DNA of 64,000 nucleotides. Source: Anadara kagoshimensis. Taxonomy: Eukaryota; Mollusca; Bivalvia; Arcoida; Arcidae. Shown in pieces: positions 34,731 to 47,174 of this stretch. Each line of letters opens with the position of its first letter. The first letter of the stretch is position 1. A model generated the notes under the pieces. The model ran no database searches and was not told the origin of the DNA. It worked only from the letters and a program-made list of their open reading frames with translations. The stretch is from assembly GCA_021292105.1 (NCBI GenBank), contig CM037873.1, positions 18,716,527-18,780,526 of the forward strand. Direction: 5' to 3'. The translations under genes and the position numbers were made by a program.

Positions 34731-34870
34731 TTAACCATTGAACTGTCTAGAAATAATGGCGTTTGTAGTGCAATAACTTCCATTGTTGTGCAAATCAAAC
34801 TGAATAACGCGCGATAGCACGGCAATGGAAGTTATAGCTCTATTAACGCAATTATAGACAGGTCAATGGA
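34731..34870. repeat. Fold-back element, family 2, copy 1
   Basis: The left arm starts AACCATTGAACTGTCTAG and the right arm ends with the complement; arms are about 55 bases with several mismatches. The loop contains CAAACTGAATAACGCG. It has a close relative at 57518-57657. Confidence 0.85.
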
Positions 34871-37800
34871 TATATTCAAATTTCCCCTTTTTTAAATCTA
34901 ATTTTGTTTTTTAAATGCTTAAATAAATGTAAAATACTGTCGTGTACGATATGCACGATATTTTCAATCGTCTACGCGTTTAGGCAAAATCAACAAGGGT
35001 AATTTTAGCAAAAGTTTTTATTGTCCTATAATTATATAAGGTCTGAAACAGATTTTCTTATTATAAACATCACTAAATATTAGTAAATATATTTCTATAA
35101 TATCACCACATTCAGTCAATATCACTGGTTAAAAAAATGTCTTTAAAAATGAATATTTTAACGACATTTTTTTTTTTTTTACTAAAGTCTGATAGCACTG
35201 CTTAGCATTATTTTGACGACGTTTTCATCGACATTCCTATATTGAGAAGTATTTGGTATGATGGTTCTATAAATATAAACTAAATGAAAATTATACGTCG
35301 TTAAATATAATACTTTCTCGAATATAAAATTTGGTTAACGGGTTTTCATTGGTATTTTTTCGTTGATTTGTTTTAAATCATTATTTAAGATGATTTAAGA
35401 TAAGGAATTATGGCTTTTGTGTTTTAACCCTGTCATGTGCTACTTTTGAATTTTTATGAAAATACATTCAAAAGTAGCACATGACAACCCTACAAGAGAA
35501 TTAAACTTGTCAAATAATTGGAAACCTTTACGTTTTGGTTATGTTACGTCGTTTAGCTTCAGATTAAAATACCTAAGTCATAATTTTATGTTTAGGTTTC
35601 ATGTTGGTATCTACACGACATGATAATCTAACCAAAAACGCATCTATTTCCTTCTTTAAATATGATTCACCAAGGGAATTGAACAAATATCAGTGTTTTC
35701 TACTAAGTTTTTTCCTGATAATATATTTCCTTCCTTGTATAGATAGTTAAAGTTATTATCAGTAATTCGAATACAAATTATGACAGTCGATATCAACCAA
35801 ATGTAAATTAAGAACATTCTGAAGAATTATTTGTACATCTTGCTTCTAATTTACTTTATCTCGGGTAAAAAGTTAAATAGCTTTGATTTATCTACACTTT
35901 TACACCACTATCACTCATTTTAAATTAAAAGAACGTCTAAAAACTATTCACTTGTCACTCTTTTACAAAAACGATTTACAAAAATACAAATATCTAGTGC
36001 TGGATAATATGGTTATTTTTTCCAGCACCATTCTGACTTTAAACACAAATAAACTGAAGACACCATCAATATTATGTTAAACCTTGTTAAATTTGGAGAA
36101 AACTATCGGCAAATCATTTAACTCTACATGCAGATATATAGATGACGCCCTGTCTCTTAACAATTCTAAATTTGGAGACTATGTCATAACTTTTAGTGAG
36201 CTTGAAATCAAGATACGACTGATTCTTCAAGTTATGGTTCATCTTAAGTATGACGCTAACGAAAGACTGCATTTAAATCTGCATGGCAAATGACTTCAAT
36301 TTCTCTATAGTTATCTTTTTCTTTGCATTAAGTAACTGCTTCTCCTCCTTATGGTGTATTTGTTTCACATTTAATATCCGTTGGTAGATCTTTATACAAC
36401 GAAACAAGCTGCTTAAAATTAAATTGTTGATGCAAGAATATTGCAGACCTAGGTTAATCAAGGCCCTTGGGTTTTATAACCGCTATCATTTTCTGCCATA
36501 TATGGCGTGTGCTAGCTGTTTGTGCATCCTGATTTCAGGACTTCTGTTTTCAATGTTCAAATAATCAGCCTGTATAATGTTACTTTAAATTAAATGACAT
36601 CCAGGTCTTAAAATTGGCCATGTTTGCTTAAAATGGAGATACTCTGCCTAATGTTAACATCAGCTGATGAACACATATATTGTTGTGGGTATGATTATAT
36701 ATATATACGCATTTAAACACATCTGATAAAACGAAACAAAGTAACTCCAACGATTTGACTTAGTTGTGAGTTGAATCAAGATCATAGTGGACAACTTACA
36801 GGGCTCTAAAATAACCTTACATCAAGTTTCTCCAACGACAAATGGAATTAAGTTCCCAATGTCCGGAATGTAAAATTAACTTGTCCGTTTTTTTTAACAA
36901 ACCGTAAAACGATTTTTGTGTAATCCTTGCAGAGGTTGCAGTACATAGTCCCGCCAGTCTCTGACTGTGACTCTTTATATTTGAGTCCAGGAAATTCTTT
37001 GAATTTATTTTTTTATTTTATTTCTTATTATCTTTATTATTATTACTTATTTGATTAAGTTAAATCATTACGCCCTCGACTAAACCATGTTTTTTACCAT
37101 TAACCATTTTTTAATTAAGCGTTTGTATAAAGATGTGAAAAACCTAACGTGATTCATACGCTCTCGTAGAATGTTCGGAAGACGTCTGTTATTATTGTTT
37201 TCGTACATGTAATAGGTTGCAACCAAACACTACGTATTTTATCGAGAGTAACTGCTTGAACCATCGCAAAACACGACTATACGGACAATCAGACAAATGT
37301 TTTTATCGAGATTCAACTTTTAGTTTTATGCTGTTATGCTTGCAATTTCAAAGCTTACATTTAGTAACAAAATGCTGTCGACTCTAAAGTTTCAGAAAAA
37401 GCAATACAAATAATAAAAAAATATAGAAATTCGTGCCTTATTCTGGTAAATGTACACTTAAATCCAGTGAAAACTAAAATTCTGCTTTTTATATATATAT
37501 ATATGCATTTTTCTTTTAAAATTTGATGAGCAATAACATGAGGCAATATAATTATATGCCATGGATGCTTATTCTATGCCAAAGTAAGTTAGCCGTGGTT
37601 TATATTACATTAGAGTTTGAAACAAAACAACTTAGGTTCTGTACCAGTCTTGGTACGAAGTTCCAAATGTATGTATTAAGCTGAACCCAAGATTAAAGAT
37701 ATTAGGAACATTTAATTCATAATTCCTCCCTCCGTCCTTGTCTATAATTGGTGATAAATATTTTGTGTAAACCCGTTCCCCCATACAATTTTAAAAAATC

Positions 37801-37927
37801 TAGGACAGTTTAATTATATTTGGCAGCCAACTAAACATGCTATGTATAGGCCAATGTGTACTAAAGTCTGTTTACAACCAATTAGTCTCTTGGTTTTTGT
37901 CCCCTTTCATGGGGTTAACGTGTGAAT
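34871..37927. other. Unassigned AT-rich sequence
   Basis: No gene recognised in 3 kb. The only clear structure is the hairpin at 35431-35486. Confidence 0.5.
35431..35486. repeat. Perfect 20-bp inverted repeat
   Basis: TGTCATGTGCTACTTTTGAA at 35431-35450 is followed after a 16-base loop by its exact complement at 35467-35486. A young small palindrome; nothing around it suggests a terminator or RNA gene. Confidence 0.9.
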
Positions 37928-38540
37928 AAAAATCATAGCTTTTTGCATAGTGAAAACAAGCCCATGCCGTAATGTGGCCTGTTGTAACCGGTGTCTAATC
38001 TACTCTCTTTACTTCATATTAAAACTTTTTAAGATCGCCTTCGATATCGCTATGTAAATTATTTTAGCGCCATTTTCCTAACCTTTGCGGCGATACCAAA
38101 AACAGGAGTGAGAGGGTTTTTCATATGCTAATCAGTATCTGTTACGGGTCATTAACACAATCTTCTTCGATTCTACGAAGATAGTCACCCCCAACCACGT
38201 ATATATGAATATCACAACTAGTTTTCCTGAAACTTTTTTAAGTTAATGTCTCTAAAAATCTACACAGTTGTTGATTTATCGTTATAATTTAATTCATATT
38301 TTCTGCTACAACTATCAGAAATATTTGTTAACATACGCCTCTAATTGTAATCCAGTTACCAAATTGCTAAAGTCAAAGTTGACCGACTTTTACAACACGT
38401 GTACACTTGATCATGAATACGGTAGTTCTTGCCAACCAAGTTTGACAAAGTTCTTGCAGTCTTTCTTATTATCCATACACACGATTTATAAGTTTAATTA
38501 GTTACCATAATTCACCATTTAAGAATAATGGTACAACGAG

Positions 38541-38577
<37 letters not shown>

Positions 38578-39085
38578 CATTGTCTCAAATAATGATTTGC
38601 ACGTGAATTGTGTCAAGAATTCTATTTCGTACAAAAATCTTGTAAACAAAAATTTTAGTACATTACGTACTCGTACGTGCGGCATTATAACACCATATGA
38701 TTATTGAAAGCTATTGATAAATTTAAACAATTTTGAGTAATTTTATAAACAGATTTATGAAAACAATATCCGTCCTTGTCAATCATGTGTAGTGTTGCGT
38801 ATCAACATATTGTCGATAAGTATTTCTTATGCAAATTAGCTCAGTATTTCCCTGTCCGAAATGGTTTCGACCGAAATGTAGGACTTGGACAAAATAGGCT
38901 TTGCTCAAAATTGACCAAAATTTACGGAGTATGGGGCAAAACTGAGAAAAGTTTAAGGATAGAAATATTAAAAATTAATTACGGCATGAATTGTATAATA
39001 AATGTACGATTTTACTTTTACAATAAAAAGTATCGTTTTAGAGAATTTTACGAAAAACCGAGAGACTAAAGGATCGTAAATGGAC
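37928..39085 (+). repeat. Unknown dispersed repeat, copy 1 (long form)
   Basis: Shares with 47175-47875 a series of conserved blocks, among them ATATCGCTATGTAAATTATT, GGAGTGAGAGGGTTTTT, GTTACGGGTCATTAACAC, GCAAATTAGCTCAGTATTTC and AAAAATTAATTACGGCATG. This copy has about 470 extra bases (38315-38785), including a GA microsatellite. Class unknown. A 97-codon frame at 38776-39069 lies within it and is not conserved in the other copy. Confidence 0.85.
38541..38577. repeat. (GA)n microsatellite
   Basis: About 18 GA units with one interruption. Confidence 0.95.
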
Positions 39086-39500
39086 TTTAAGTATACATGG
39101 TATATGAATATCCAGGCCAACTTCATGTATCCAGTGACCTACAAATCAAACCTGTATAAGTAATAACTTTAAAGTACGAAATGTAATGCATCATTCGAAA
39201 TGCAAAAAATGATGATGGTGTTTTTCTTAGATGGTTGTTTCTGAAAGCAGACCAAATCCGGCAAAAATCTACTTGAAGTGGGATGAAATTCTATATTTTA
39301 AGGGGTAAAACTTACTTCGTTTCAGCGATAAATTAAAATTACAGCGTTTCCTGATTATAAAATTTACATATTCTGAAAAGGGGCCGACCAATGATCACGT
39401 AACAAGCATATTCACATTTTCGACTGTAAAACTTGTACGTTTTTATACCAGAAAACATATTGGACAAATTATACGTATATATCAAAATAAACACAAGAAA
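39086..39500. other. Unassigned AT-rich sequence
   Basis: No gene or repeat seen. Confidence 0.4.
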
Positions 39501-39501
39501 T

Positions 39502-39660
39502 AATAGAATCCGTCATGAGTATCTATGTAGGATAAGGAAATCTCACCCGAGGGGTTTAACTTGATATCTCAGTCTGAGACGAGCTTTGCCGAATCTCTGA
39601 CAGAAATATTCAACCCCGAGGATAAGATTTCCCTATCCTACATGGATAAAGTCATGATCA
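39502..39660. repeat. Fold-back element, family 1, copy 2
   Basis: The outer AATAGAATC and the arm GTAGGATAAGGAAATCT are matched by AGATTTCCCTATCCTAC on the right. CCCGAGGGG and CAACCCCGAGG form inner arms. The centre GAGCTTTGCCGA is like those at 29.3 and 54.2 kb. The inner part is more diverged than in copy 3. Confidence 0.7.
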
Positions 39661-39715
39661 AAAACAAACATACTAATCCATGTCCGAATCAGAATCCAGA
39701 AGCAAAGTAAAAACT
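39653..39715 (+). repeat. About 60-bp dispersed motif, copy 1 of 3
   Basis: ATCAAAAACAAACATACTAA followed by TCCGAATCAGAATCCAGAAG recurs near 41640-41700 and 42237-42303. It overlaps the edge of the fold-back. Confidence 0.8.
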
Positions 39716-41636
39716 ATTCTATTTCTTCCATTTTGATGACAATTTTTGGCTGCAAGTATCAGTTACATCGACATCGACGTCATCTTTATTAATCTAACTT
39801 TATTATTTAACTTTTAACATCAAATGAATATCGCCATCGGATAAATGTATCTGATTTTGGTTTATACAAAATATATAAACTAAAAAAATATATATATAAA
39901 CTAAAAAAAAACCAAAGTTATTTATTGAATTCTAATCTCCCTAAAATGAACAACTGAAACGCAATGAAAATTTCTAAATTCTTTAGTCTTGTGTCATTTT
40001 CTCGCAAGACGACGTAATATCCGTGCGTGTAGGTGAAGATACGCACGTGGAGGTGAAGATACAATTTTTACCATCATTTTTTCAAACGGAAATCTTATCT
40101 CAAACATAGGAAGATGGAATGAAATCTCTTTCTATTCGTTTTTAACATATCTGGTGCATGAGCAACTTCATAAAAAAGATCATATTTTAGGTCAGTGTCC
40201 TACATTCAATTGTGATTTATATGGTGAAATTTCTATCGTCTTTGATCGATTTCATGAATTACAATTATTCATAAGTATTAATAAAATGCGATATTTTGCA
40301 GTAAACAATTGGCAAGATAAATATTTCATTCTTTGCTCGCCTGTATACTGGGTTGTCGTTTCCTCTGTTAGATATTTGTATCACAATTTGTTTTGTTGCA
40401 GCGCATTCGATATAGGCATCGGGCCGGGGCTGTATTTCCCTATCTTGTAAATAGGAGCTCGATTAAGCCCGTGACACACTGTCCTGAATTTTACAACAGA
40501 TGACCAAACAAAATTGAAATTGATCAAATTCGAATGTTATCGTAAAACATCTAAGGACATCTTATCAACGTATGGTAGCATTTTTGCTTTTTAGACTTTG
40601 GTTGCAACATCGTGAGCGTTGACAGTTATTTTGCGATGTCAAAAAAACCGAAGGACAATGCCAAGGTTAATTTTCGTGTGGAGTTCGTGTATCCAATTTG
40701 CCCTTGGCAAGGTATCTTGTAAAACCGTGTCATATTCGATTTAACCAGAACCATAAGAAATTTTCAATTCACGAAGAATATGTTCGATTGTGTAAGGAAT
40801 GTAACACGACTGCAGTTCCTCGAGCAACCACCGTATTTAACCCTCTTAATACCGGAACGACAATTTTGTCATTACCGGCTTAATACCGGAACGACATTTT
40901 TGTCACTTACCAGCTTAGTACCGGAATGACATTTTTGTCCATTTCCAACAAGTCATCAAATTGAAAGGATTTTTTTTTAATTTTAATATTTGTGATATTG
41001 AACAAACATGAATATGTATATGTGTACCGTGTGATGATAGACAACGTTATTGGTGACGTTATATTAAATAAATCGTGACGTCATATAGATTGAAATATGA
41101 CGTCATTGGTTATGTTAATGTGTCCTTGCGATCGATTGATTTGCTTATGCGCTCACCGAGTTGAACGGAATGGACGGAGGAACTTTAAACATCGATAGCG
41201 ATTCTTTATTTACCCATAATTCGAAAACTCTCATCTCCTACTGCAACCAGACAGAAATAACCCTACATTTAATTTGATTAAAAGCAAAGTCTCCGTGCAT
41301 TTTTGTGAACAAATTCAATACAGGTTATAATAGATGATACCAATTTAGATAATATACATAAATGCAATGCTGTTGATTGGCACAATGAGAACTATGAGAA
41401 AATCACAAAATGTAGGCCTTTATTTTCCAATGGATTTAGTATTACAGGGGTGTAGATATGAATCAATTATAACCGAGGCAAAACAGTAGAAGTGTCATAG
41501 GTCCTTAAAATCTAGGTTTTTTATCCTTTTCTATTTTCATCGTGATTCTGTAAAATAAAAATACAATCTGATTTTTAACGAGGCAGTTTGTCTCGTTTGC
41601 ACCATAGTAAAGTACGCCCCTGACAGCAAGTCAAGT
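39716..41636. other. Unassigned sequence with a small minisatellite and two CRE octamers
   Basis: No recognisable gene. Three units of about 38-40 bases at 40845-40940 each carry TACCGGAACGACA and TTTTGTC. TGACGTCA occurs at 41076-41083 and 41098-41105. Open frames here carry no known motif. Confidence 0.5.
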
Positions 41637-41702
41637 TATCATCAAAAACTAACATACTAATCCATGGCTGAATCACAATACAGCGGCAAATTAAAAACTT
41701 CG
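41637..41702 (+). repeat. About 60-bp dispersed motif, copy 2 of 3
   Basis: Same motif as at 39653 and 42237 (ATCAAAAACTAACATACTAA start, GCAAATTAAAAACTT end). Confidence 0.8.
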
Positions 41703-41896
41703 AAACTGACACAACTCGAACAAGTGATCTTCTACGAGGAACCAACAATGCAGAATTAATGAAAATTGAAATTATGATCTAATTGAAATAAGTTTATAAA
41801 CCGTCTAAATATGTCGTTTAGCTAAACAGATTATTCTTGAAAATATCCTCCAAACTGTAAGGGCTTATTGTTTTAATATACTACAACGGTACTTAT

Positions 41897-42215
41897 TATA
41901 CCCTCCGCAAACGAAGTTTAGAGGGTATATAGGAATCACCCTCTCTGTATGTCTGTCCCTCCGTCTGGTTGTCCGTCTAAATGTCGTGTCCGCTCCATAT
42001 CTTCCATGTCGATGAATGGATTTTGATCAAACATGGAACAAAAAATAAACCAAAATGAGACGATCTGTTGAATACCAAATTAATGTGCATAAATCAAAGG
42101 TCAAGGTCAGGAGGTCAATATTGGGGTGGGGTTTCGGGGGGCTATTTGGCTCTCAAGAGACAGTTTTTGTTTGATTTGTTCCGAAATTTTCCACAAAAGG
42201 AACAAAAATTCGGTA
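41897..42215 (+). mobile_element. Hairpin-headed repeat, CCCTCCGCAAACGAAG type
   Basis: TATACCCTC (41897-41905) and GAGGGTATA (41921-41929) form a terminal hairpin. It is followed by pyrimidine-rich CTGTCCCTCCGTCTGG repeats and a body with TCAAAGGTCAAGGTCAGG. This head structure is very common in bivalve DNA and parallels the GCTCACC elements. The far end was not located. Confidence 0.6.
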
Positions 42216-42236
42216 AGGTCTGACCAAGACAGATAG

Positions 42237-42303
42237 TAATCATCAAAAACAAACATACTAATCCATTTCCGAATCACAATCCAGAAGCAAATTAAAAACT
42301 TTG
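42237..42303 (+). repeat. About 60-bp dispersed motif, copy 3 of 3
   Basis: Nearly identical to 39653-39715. It starts directly after the hairpin-headed repeat. Confidence 0.8.
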
Positions 42304-42304
42304 G

Positions 42305-43041
42305 TACGGACATGTTAGGTTAATTACGTGAACTTCCACCAGGAAGTGAGGCCGGGTGTTCCGGAAGGTTAAGCACCTTCTGTTTAGAATAACAATGACT
42401 GCATTTTTGTCCTATCTATATGATTATTTATTTTACAAAAACTAACTTCGAATGTCGGCAAATAATTCCAAGATTTAGAGTAAGTGACCATTCTTTGGAA
42501 ACAGAGAGGTACTAAGAACAGAAAGACTTGCAATAGCTGTCAAGTTTTTGAAAATGAATAACATCTAATACTTGGATATGATAAAAATATCAAAAAAGGA
42601 AGTATCTATATTATGAGTGACATAACATCCTTGGCTCCAAAGAGTGACGGCGGGTTTTATAGATGATTTTACATTGCCCCCCGATTATATACGATTTATT
42701 TTTACACAAAATCCTCATTCTATAATTAGACAAGGTCTAGATTGATGTCCAACAAGCGCTTTATTTTCGTAAGTTTGTTCTAGTAAAACAGCAAACCTTG
42801 TCATTTATATTCTTCATCTTAAAAAAAACTTTATACAATAAACCTAGATCAATGTGTGACAAACAAGAATTCATGAGTGATCTATGTAGATTTATTGTAT
42901 AAAATGTTTCACCTGACTTGATATTATGTTTTAAAAGAAAAGGAGGTTCATTTTTCAAGCATATATTTGTAGAAAAGGAAAAAATTAAGAAAAATATTTT
43001 ATAAAGATAAAAATACATTGATAAAAAAGAATTAAAATTTA
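42305..43041. other. Unassigned AT-rich sequence
   Basis: Nothing recognised. Confidence 0.4.
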
Positions 43042-43116
43042 TTCGGACGGGATTTGAACCCGTGTCATACAGCTTATAAAGCGTCCTCGTTACACAGAGA
43101 GCTAACCAAAGCACTT
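43042..43116 (-). tRNA. tRNA-like sequence (probable tRNA fossil or SINE head)
   Basis: On the minus strand the T arm ACGGG-TTCAAAT-CCCGT is perfect and box B matches GGTTCAAATCC. A possible D stem CTC/GAG and an anticodon-like loop TTTATAA (reading TAT, Ile) lie upstream at reasonable distances. The acceptor stem does not pair, and box A is poor. I therefore do not call it a functional tRNA. Confidence 0.4.
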
Positions 43117-44261
43117 AAGTGTCCGCAGTCCATCGGTTATATGTGCAGTGGCCAGTTTTAATTTTCCCGAGTTTTCAAAAATTTGACTATTTTCTCTTGA
43201 GAGGAACACTTTAAAAAAACTGAAAAGACTGAATTTTGGTAATATTTTCAGAAACAATTTATAAGTTAGTCCCCAGAGGAGAACAATTTGAAATGTCCTC
43301 ATTTTTTTCTTATTCAGCATATGAGAACACAAAGATGAACTTGTTCCGCGACTGAATATTTGTGTACATGAATTAAATAAATGAATCAAGATTTTATTCT
43401 GTGTACTTGTACCATAAACATAGAAAAATGTTGCGTATAAAAATAATTTTTTAATTTTTCTCAATCTCTCTGTTCTTAAGAAATAATTTTTTGCCTTATT
43501 TTTGTCATATTTACATTACTCAAAAATTAACAGATTGTGGTTCAATTTTTTCATTTGGTTCTTTATTGCTTTTACTCATTTACCCTACCGAATTTTATAA
43601 GATATACTTCCCACCTATAAACGGCATGCTCAAATGATATAAGGTGTCACGGTTGTTAAAAAAATTTTGAAGTGATAAACACATGGAATATAAATTATTT
43701 CTAATTTTTATTAATTGTAAACATTTAAACCATCAAAGATATTCGTATTACTGTAGGATGTTATGTTTGTATTAAATTGAAAAGTAAACATAACTTGATT
43801 CGTATAGAATATACATGTGATTATCTCATTCATCCGTCTATGCTTCGCTTAAACATTTTTTTGCTGTTACATGCATATATTATATTAACTTTCGATGGGA
43901 TTTTATTATTGAACTATTGACATAGAATGACAGTAAATTGAATCCAATCTGTGGAAAATCATCGTCAAACAATGTGGTTTTTTCATTACGTCATTATCAC
44001 CAACAATTTACGTCAACAATGTGCCGACGTCATCGATGTTTCAATGCATCGAATTTTGAACGCTGGAACTAAGAGGGTTAAGCGTGATGGCATCGAGTTG
44101 GTAGTGCGGTGTCAGCCATGACAAATGGGTTATAGAACCCTAAATGTCATATCATCAAACAATTAGGAAAAAGAAAGAAGCAGCATCGCTCCTTTAATGC
44201 AGCTGAGGGATAAAGATGAATGACTTTCACAGGCCAAGCACCCCCTTTTACTTGTAAATAC
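43117..44261. other. Unassigned AT-rich sequence
   Basis: The minus-strand frame of 120 codons at 43102-43464 is lysine- and phenylalanine-rich from base composition and has no motif. Nothing else seen. Confidence 0.45.
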
Positions 44262-44381
44262 ATATTATATACACAGTGTGTAGGTACAACCCTCAGTATC
44301 AGGTCGAGTCCTTTTTTCGTAGCCGTATCACTACGAGTCGCGCTTGCGCTGGGTTGTACCTACACACTGTGTATATAATAT
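44262..44381. repeat. Fold-back element with perfect 31-bp arms
   Basis: 44262-44292, containing ACACAGTGTGTAGGTACAAC, is the exact complement of 44351-44381. The 58-base centre has CGAGTCGCGCTTGCGC. Perfect arms suggest a recent or gene-converted copy. Confidence 0.9.
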
Positions 44382-45400
44382 TTTTATCTAACATTTCCAA
44401 TTAGGTTATTTAAAATAATAAAAAACAATACTTAGTGTGAAAAAAATACATTTTACCACAGAAAACCACTGAACTATGTTATGACATTTGTTCTACATTC
44501 TCCCGAATGACGTCACAATGATAACGTGCACGTGCACTTTACCGCCAATGTTGTATCACCACAGTGTGGTGATACAAGATTCTGTATCTAGGTGTTTGAT
44601 AAAACTTGTATTTCGTAGAAAACTTGTCTAATATTAGATAAAACATTATGTTGTCATCAGAGTGCTAAAACACCGTTTCAGTGTCTCAGCCACATTGTAC
44701 TGACACAGGGCAAGGGAAATTAAGATTTAATCGAACGCATGTGTCAGACCCAGGATAGATCCATTATGATTGAGACCTATGAAATTCCATGCAAACAGAA
44801 ATTAATGATGATATGTGACAAAGCAATAATTGCAGATAATTCATATTAACCTATATTATTCGATGTATTGTGCTGATTACTATAATGACTAAGTAGGGAA
44901 GGTGAATACTTCTGATCCTGGAACGGTTAAAGAAATCTACTATACTGCTAAGGAGAGACTGAACCTTCTTGTGCCCGCTGTGGACTGACTTTCTCCGACT
45001 TGTTCCCTCTTATGTCTTTGTCAATACTGCCTTCCTGGCTTTATCTTTGTCATCCGCTTTCCTCTTCGGCATTCTGAATTTACCAGCCACTCTTTTGTCT
45101 CTGCTTGTATCTGGATTGGATGGCATGTGACGTTGCAAAAAGTAATCAACTGAATTTCTCCGATGTTGATAGCCAGTCTATGTGCAGAGCCAATAACAAA
45201 ATCATGTGTGCGTTAGGTGTGCGAGTGTGTTTTATAGTCTGCCTTGTACTAGCACAATCTCAGGGCGACTTTAATATGCAAACTCACATAGTCAATACAA
45301 CTCAGACAATTTTACTAATTCCTCAGTCACTGTCACTGTCCTCTTAAATTCGAGGGTCAGACGAGGGAAGAGTATCTCAAATTTTAAAGGCTTATGTATG
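44382..45400. other. Unassigned sequence; palindrome at 44550-44577
   Basis: TTGTATCACCACA and TGTGGTGATACAA form a 13-bp palindrome around a single base near 44551-44577. A TGACGTCA lies at 44508-44515. The 80-codon frame at 45105-45347 has a hydrophobic stretch but no recognisable family. Confidence 0.5.
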
Positions 45401-45404
45401 TTCA

Positions 45405-45475
45405 AGCCGGGGTTCGAACACACGACCTCCTACTCTCGAGGCGGACACAACCCTGATTCGGAAAAGGTTTTATAC
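45405..45475 (-). repeat. tRNA-derived SINE scrap
   Basis: On the minus strand GTTCGAACCCC (box B) is preceded by GTAGGAGGTCGTGT, resembling the distal half of a tRNA-headed SINE. Box A is missing. Confidence 0.45.
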
Positions 45476-47174
45476 CATCGTTATATCACGTGACACCATC
45501 GTGTTTAAGTCCGAATGCATACAATTATCACGACGTCGTGTGGTCACGGAACATTTTGAAATTACATTACAAAATTAACTATTTCTGTCTAAAATCTTAC
45601 GTTAGCGATGCAAAGTCATTCCCCTTTGTTCTATAAATAGTTGGATGAATTAAATCCAACTTACATAATATTTGTAATTTTATACACGTTTTATAAAATC
45701 ATTTCAGAAAATGAAAAAATATTTTGAAAGTTGGTTAAAATTAAAAAAATATATTGACTTTAAATGTCAACTTTGACATCGGCCACGTGACTAAAACATA
45801 TATATTCATAGGCATGAGTAAAAAAAATACATCTTTCCCCTTTATGTTGATATTTTGGTTTCATAGTTACAACCACAAATTGTAAAACTCTGATATCTCT
45901 TGTAATTACATGTGTTTAGTGAAGAAAATGTGCTAAAATTCCCGTTAGATAAATATCTATAATTCAATAAAACTAGCATTTACTTATTTTATCGAAACCA
46001 AGAAATGGCGTGAACGAAACCATCCGAGAAAACCAACAGGATATATAACGAATTAAAGCAAATTGCTGACCCAAAATTAAAAAGTAATTTCCGAAACTAA
46101 GCAATTGAATTGCATACGTTGTACACAGTGTATATATCGATTAATTGAGTAATAGTTAATTTTTAAGATTAAATAAAGTATAAAAGCAACAATTATACAA
46201 CATGAATTGTTATATATGACATTAAGTAGCGTAAGGTGCCGTGCTTGTTCCAGTAAATTAATGAACAAGAAATCTGTAATGGCCAAGTATCCGTAAAAAT
46301 TTCGTTTATATTTAAAGTCGTATAGTGTAAATGTACCTGGTAGTAATGGTTTAAATTTCCTACATTCTAAAGTTTTTATTTCCATAACTTGAAAAGCAGT
46401 GCATGTTAAGTACTGAATTCTGATACACATAAGTTTTATGTTGATTTATAATTGCTATATGTTTTGCAATAGATTGAAGTGAGTTAATATTGTCGTCCTA
46501 TTTTGTTAAAATTGAGGAGGTACATTCTAGGATGGGTAAAAAACCAGATTACCAGGAGAAAACCATCGGCCTCCAGTAACTTTCTCCCAATAAAATCTGT
46601 CGTGGGATTGTGGTGAAATGCAGTGATCCGTATGCCGTCCCATTTTTGCGATAGAACTGGCTGAATCAGATTGTGTAAGTGTACTATTATGTTGGATGCA
46701 ACACAATAATAAGTCAACATGTGACGGCACTGATGAAACATTTCTAACATCAATCATAAGTCTGAAATAAAACAATCAATTCATTAACATGTATTACCAT
46801 TTATAGTAGAATAGCCAACCCGGGCCAGCGCATTGATACGTTTAACAAACTTTCAGGCGCAAAGGAGGTGAACAATATTTACAAAATTGTATTCACTTGC
46901 AATATTTAGTTTACTACTAGTTTTACTCCAGTTTAACCTAAAGTGTTACTTAATATATAATCACTTGAATTGCCAATAAATAGAAATTGACAACATAATT
47001 GCTTCTTCCATAGGCAGTGTTGTTATAAGTTAATCCTCCTATTGATGAATTTAATGGACAGATGAATTGTTAGTCAGAGAGTCAATTGACCAGTTGAATT
47101 ATCAGTTCAATTATAAACTTGTTTTCTAAATTGTTTTTGAAACTACATCTCAGATTGTTATTTAGGGTTTTCCC
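45476..47174. other. Unassigned AT-rich sequence with one possible dispersed-repeat scrap
   Basis: ACCAGGAGAAAACCATCGGC near 46549-46570, followed by CAGTAACTTTCTCCC, resembles a dispersed molluscan repeat carrying GGAGAAAACC. The minus-strand frames around 46077-46775 have no motif. Confidence 0.4.

Noticed and set aside
38776-39069. 97-codon open frame as a gene
   Set aside because: It lies in a dispersed repeat whose second copy at 47.6-47.8 kb does not keep the frame.
42761-43464. Overlapping minus-strand frames of 117 and 120 codons
   Set aside because: One crosses the tRNA-like sequence; both are composed of residues expected from AT-rich DNA (Lys, Phe, Leu, Ser) with no motif.
45105-45347. 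80-codon frame with a hydrophobic segment as a small secreted protein
   Set aside because: The hydrophobic stretch is internal, not N-terminal, and there is no supporting context.
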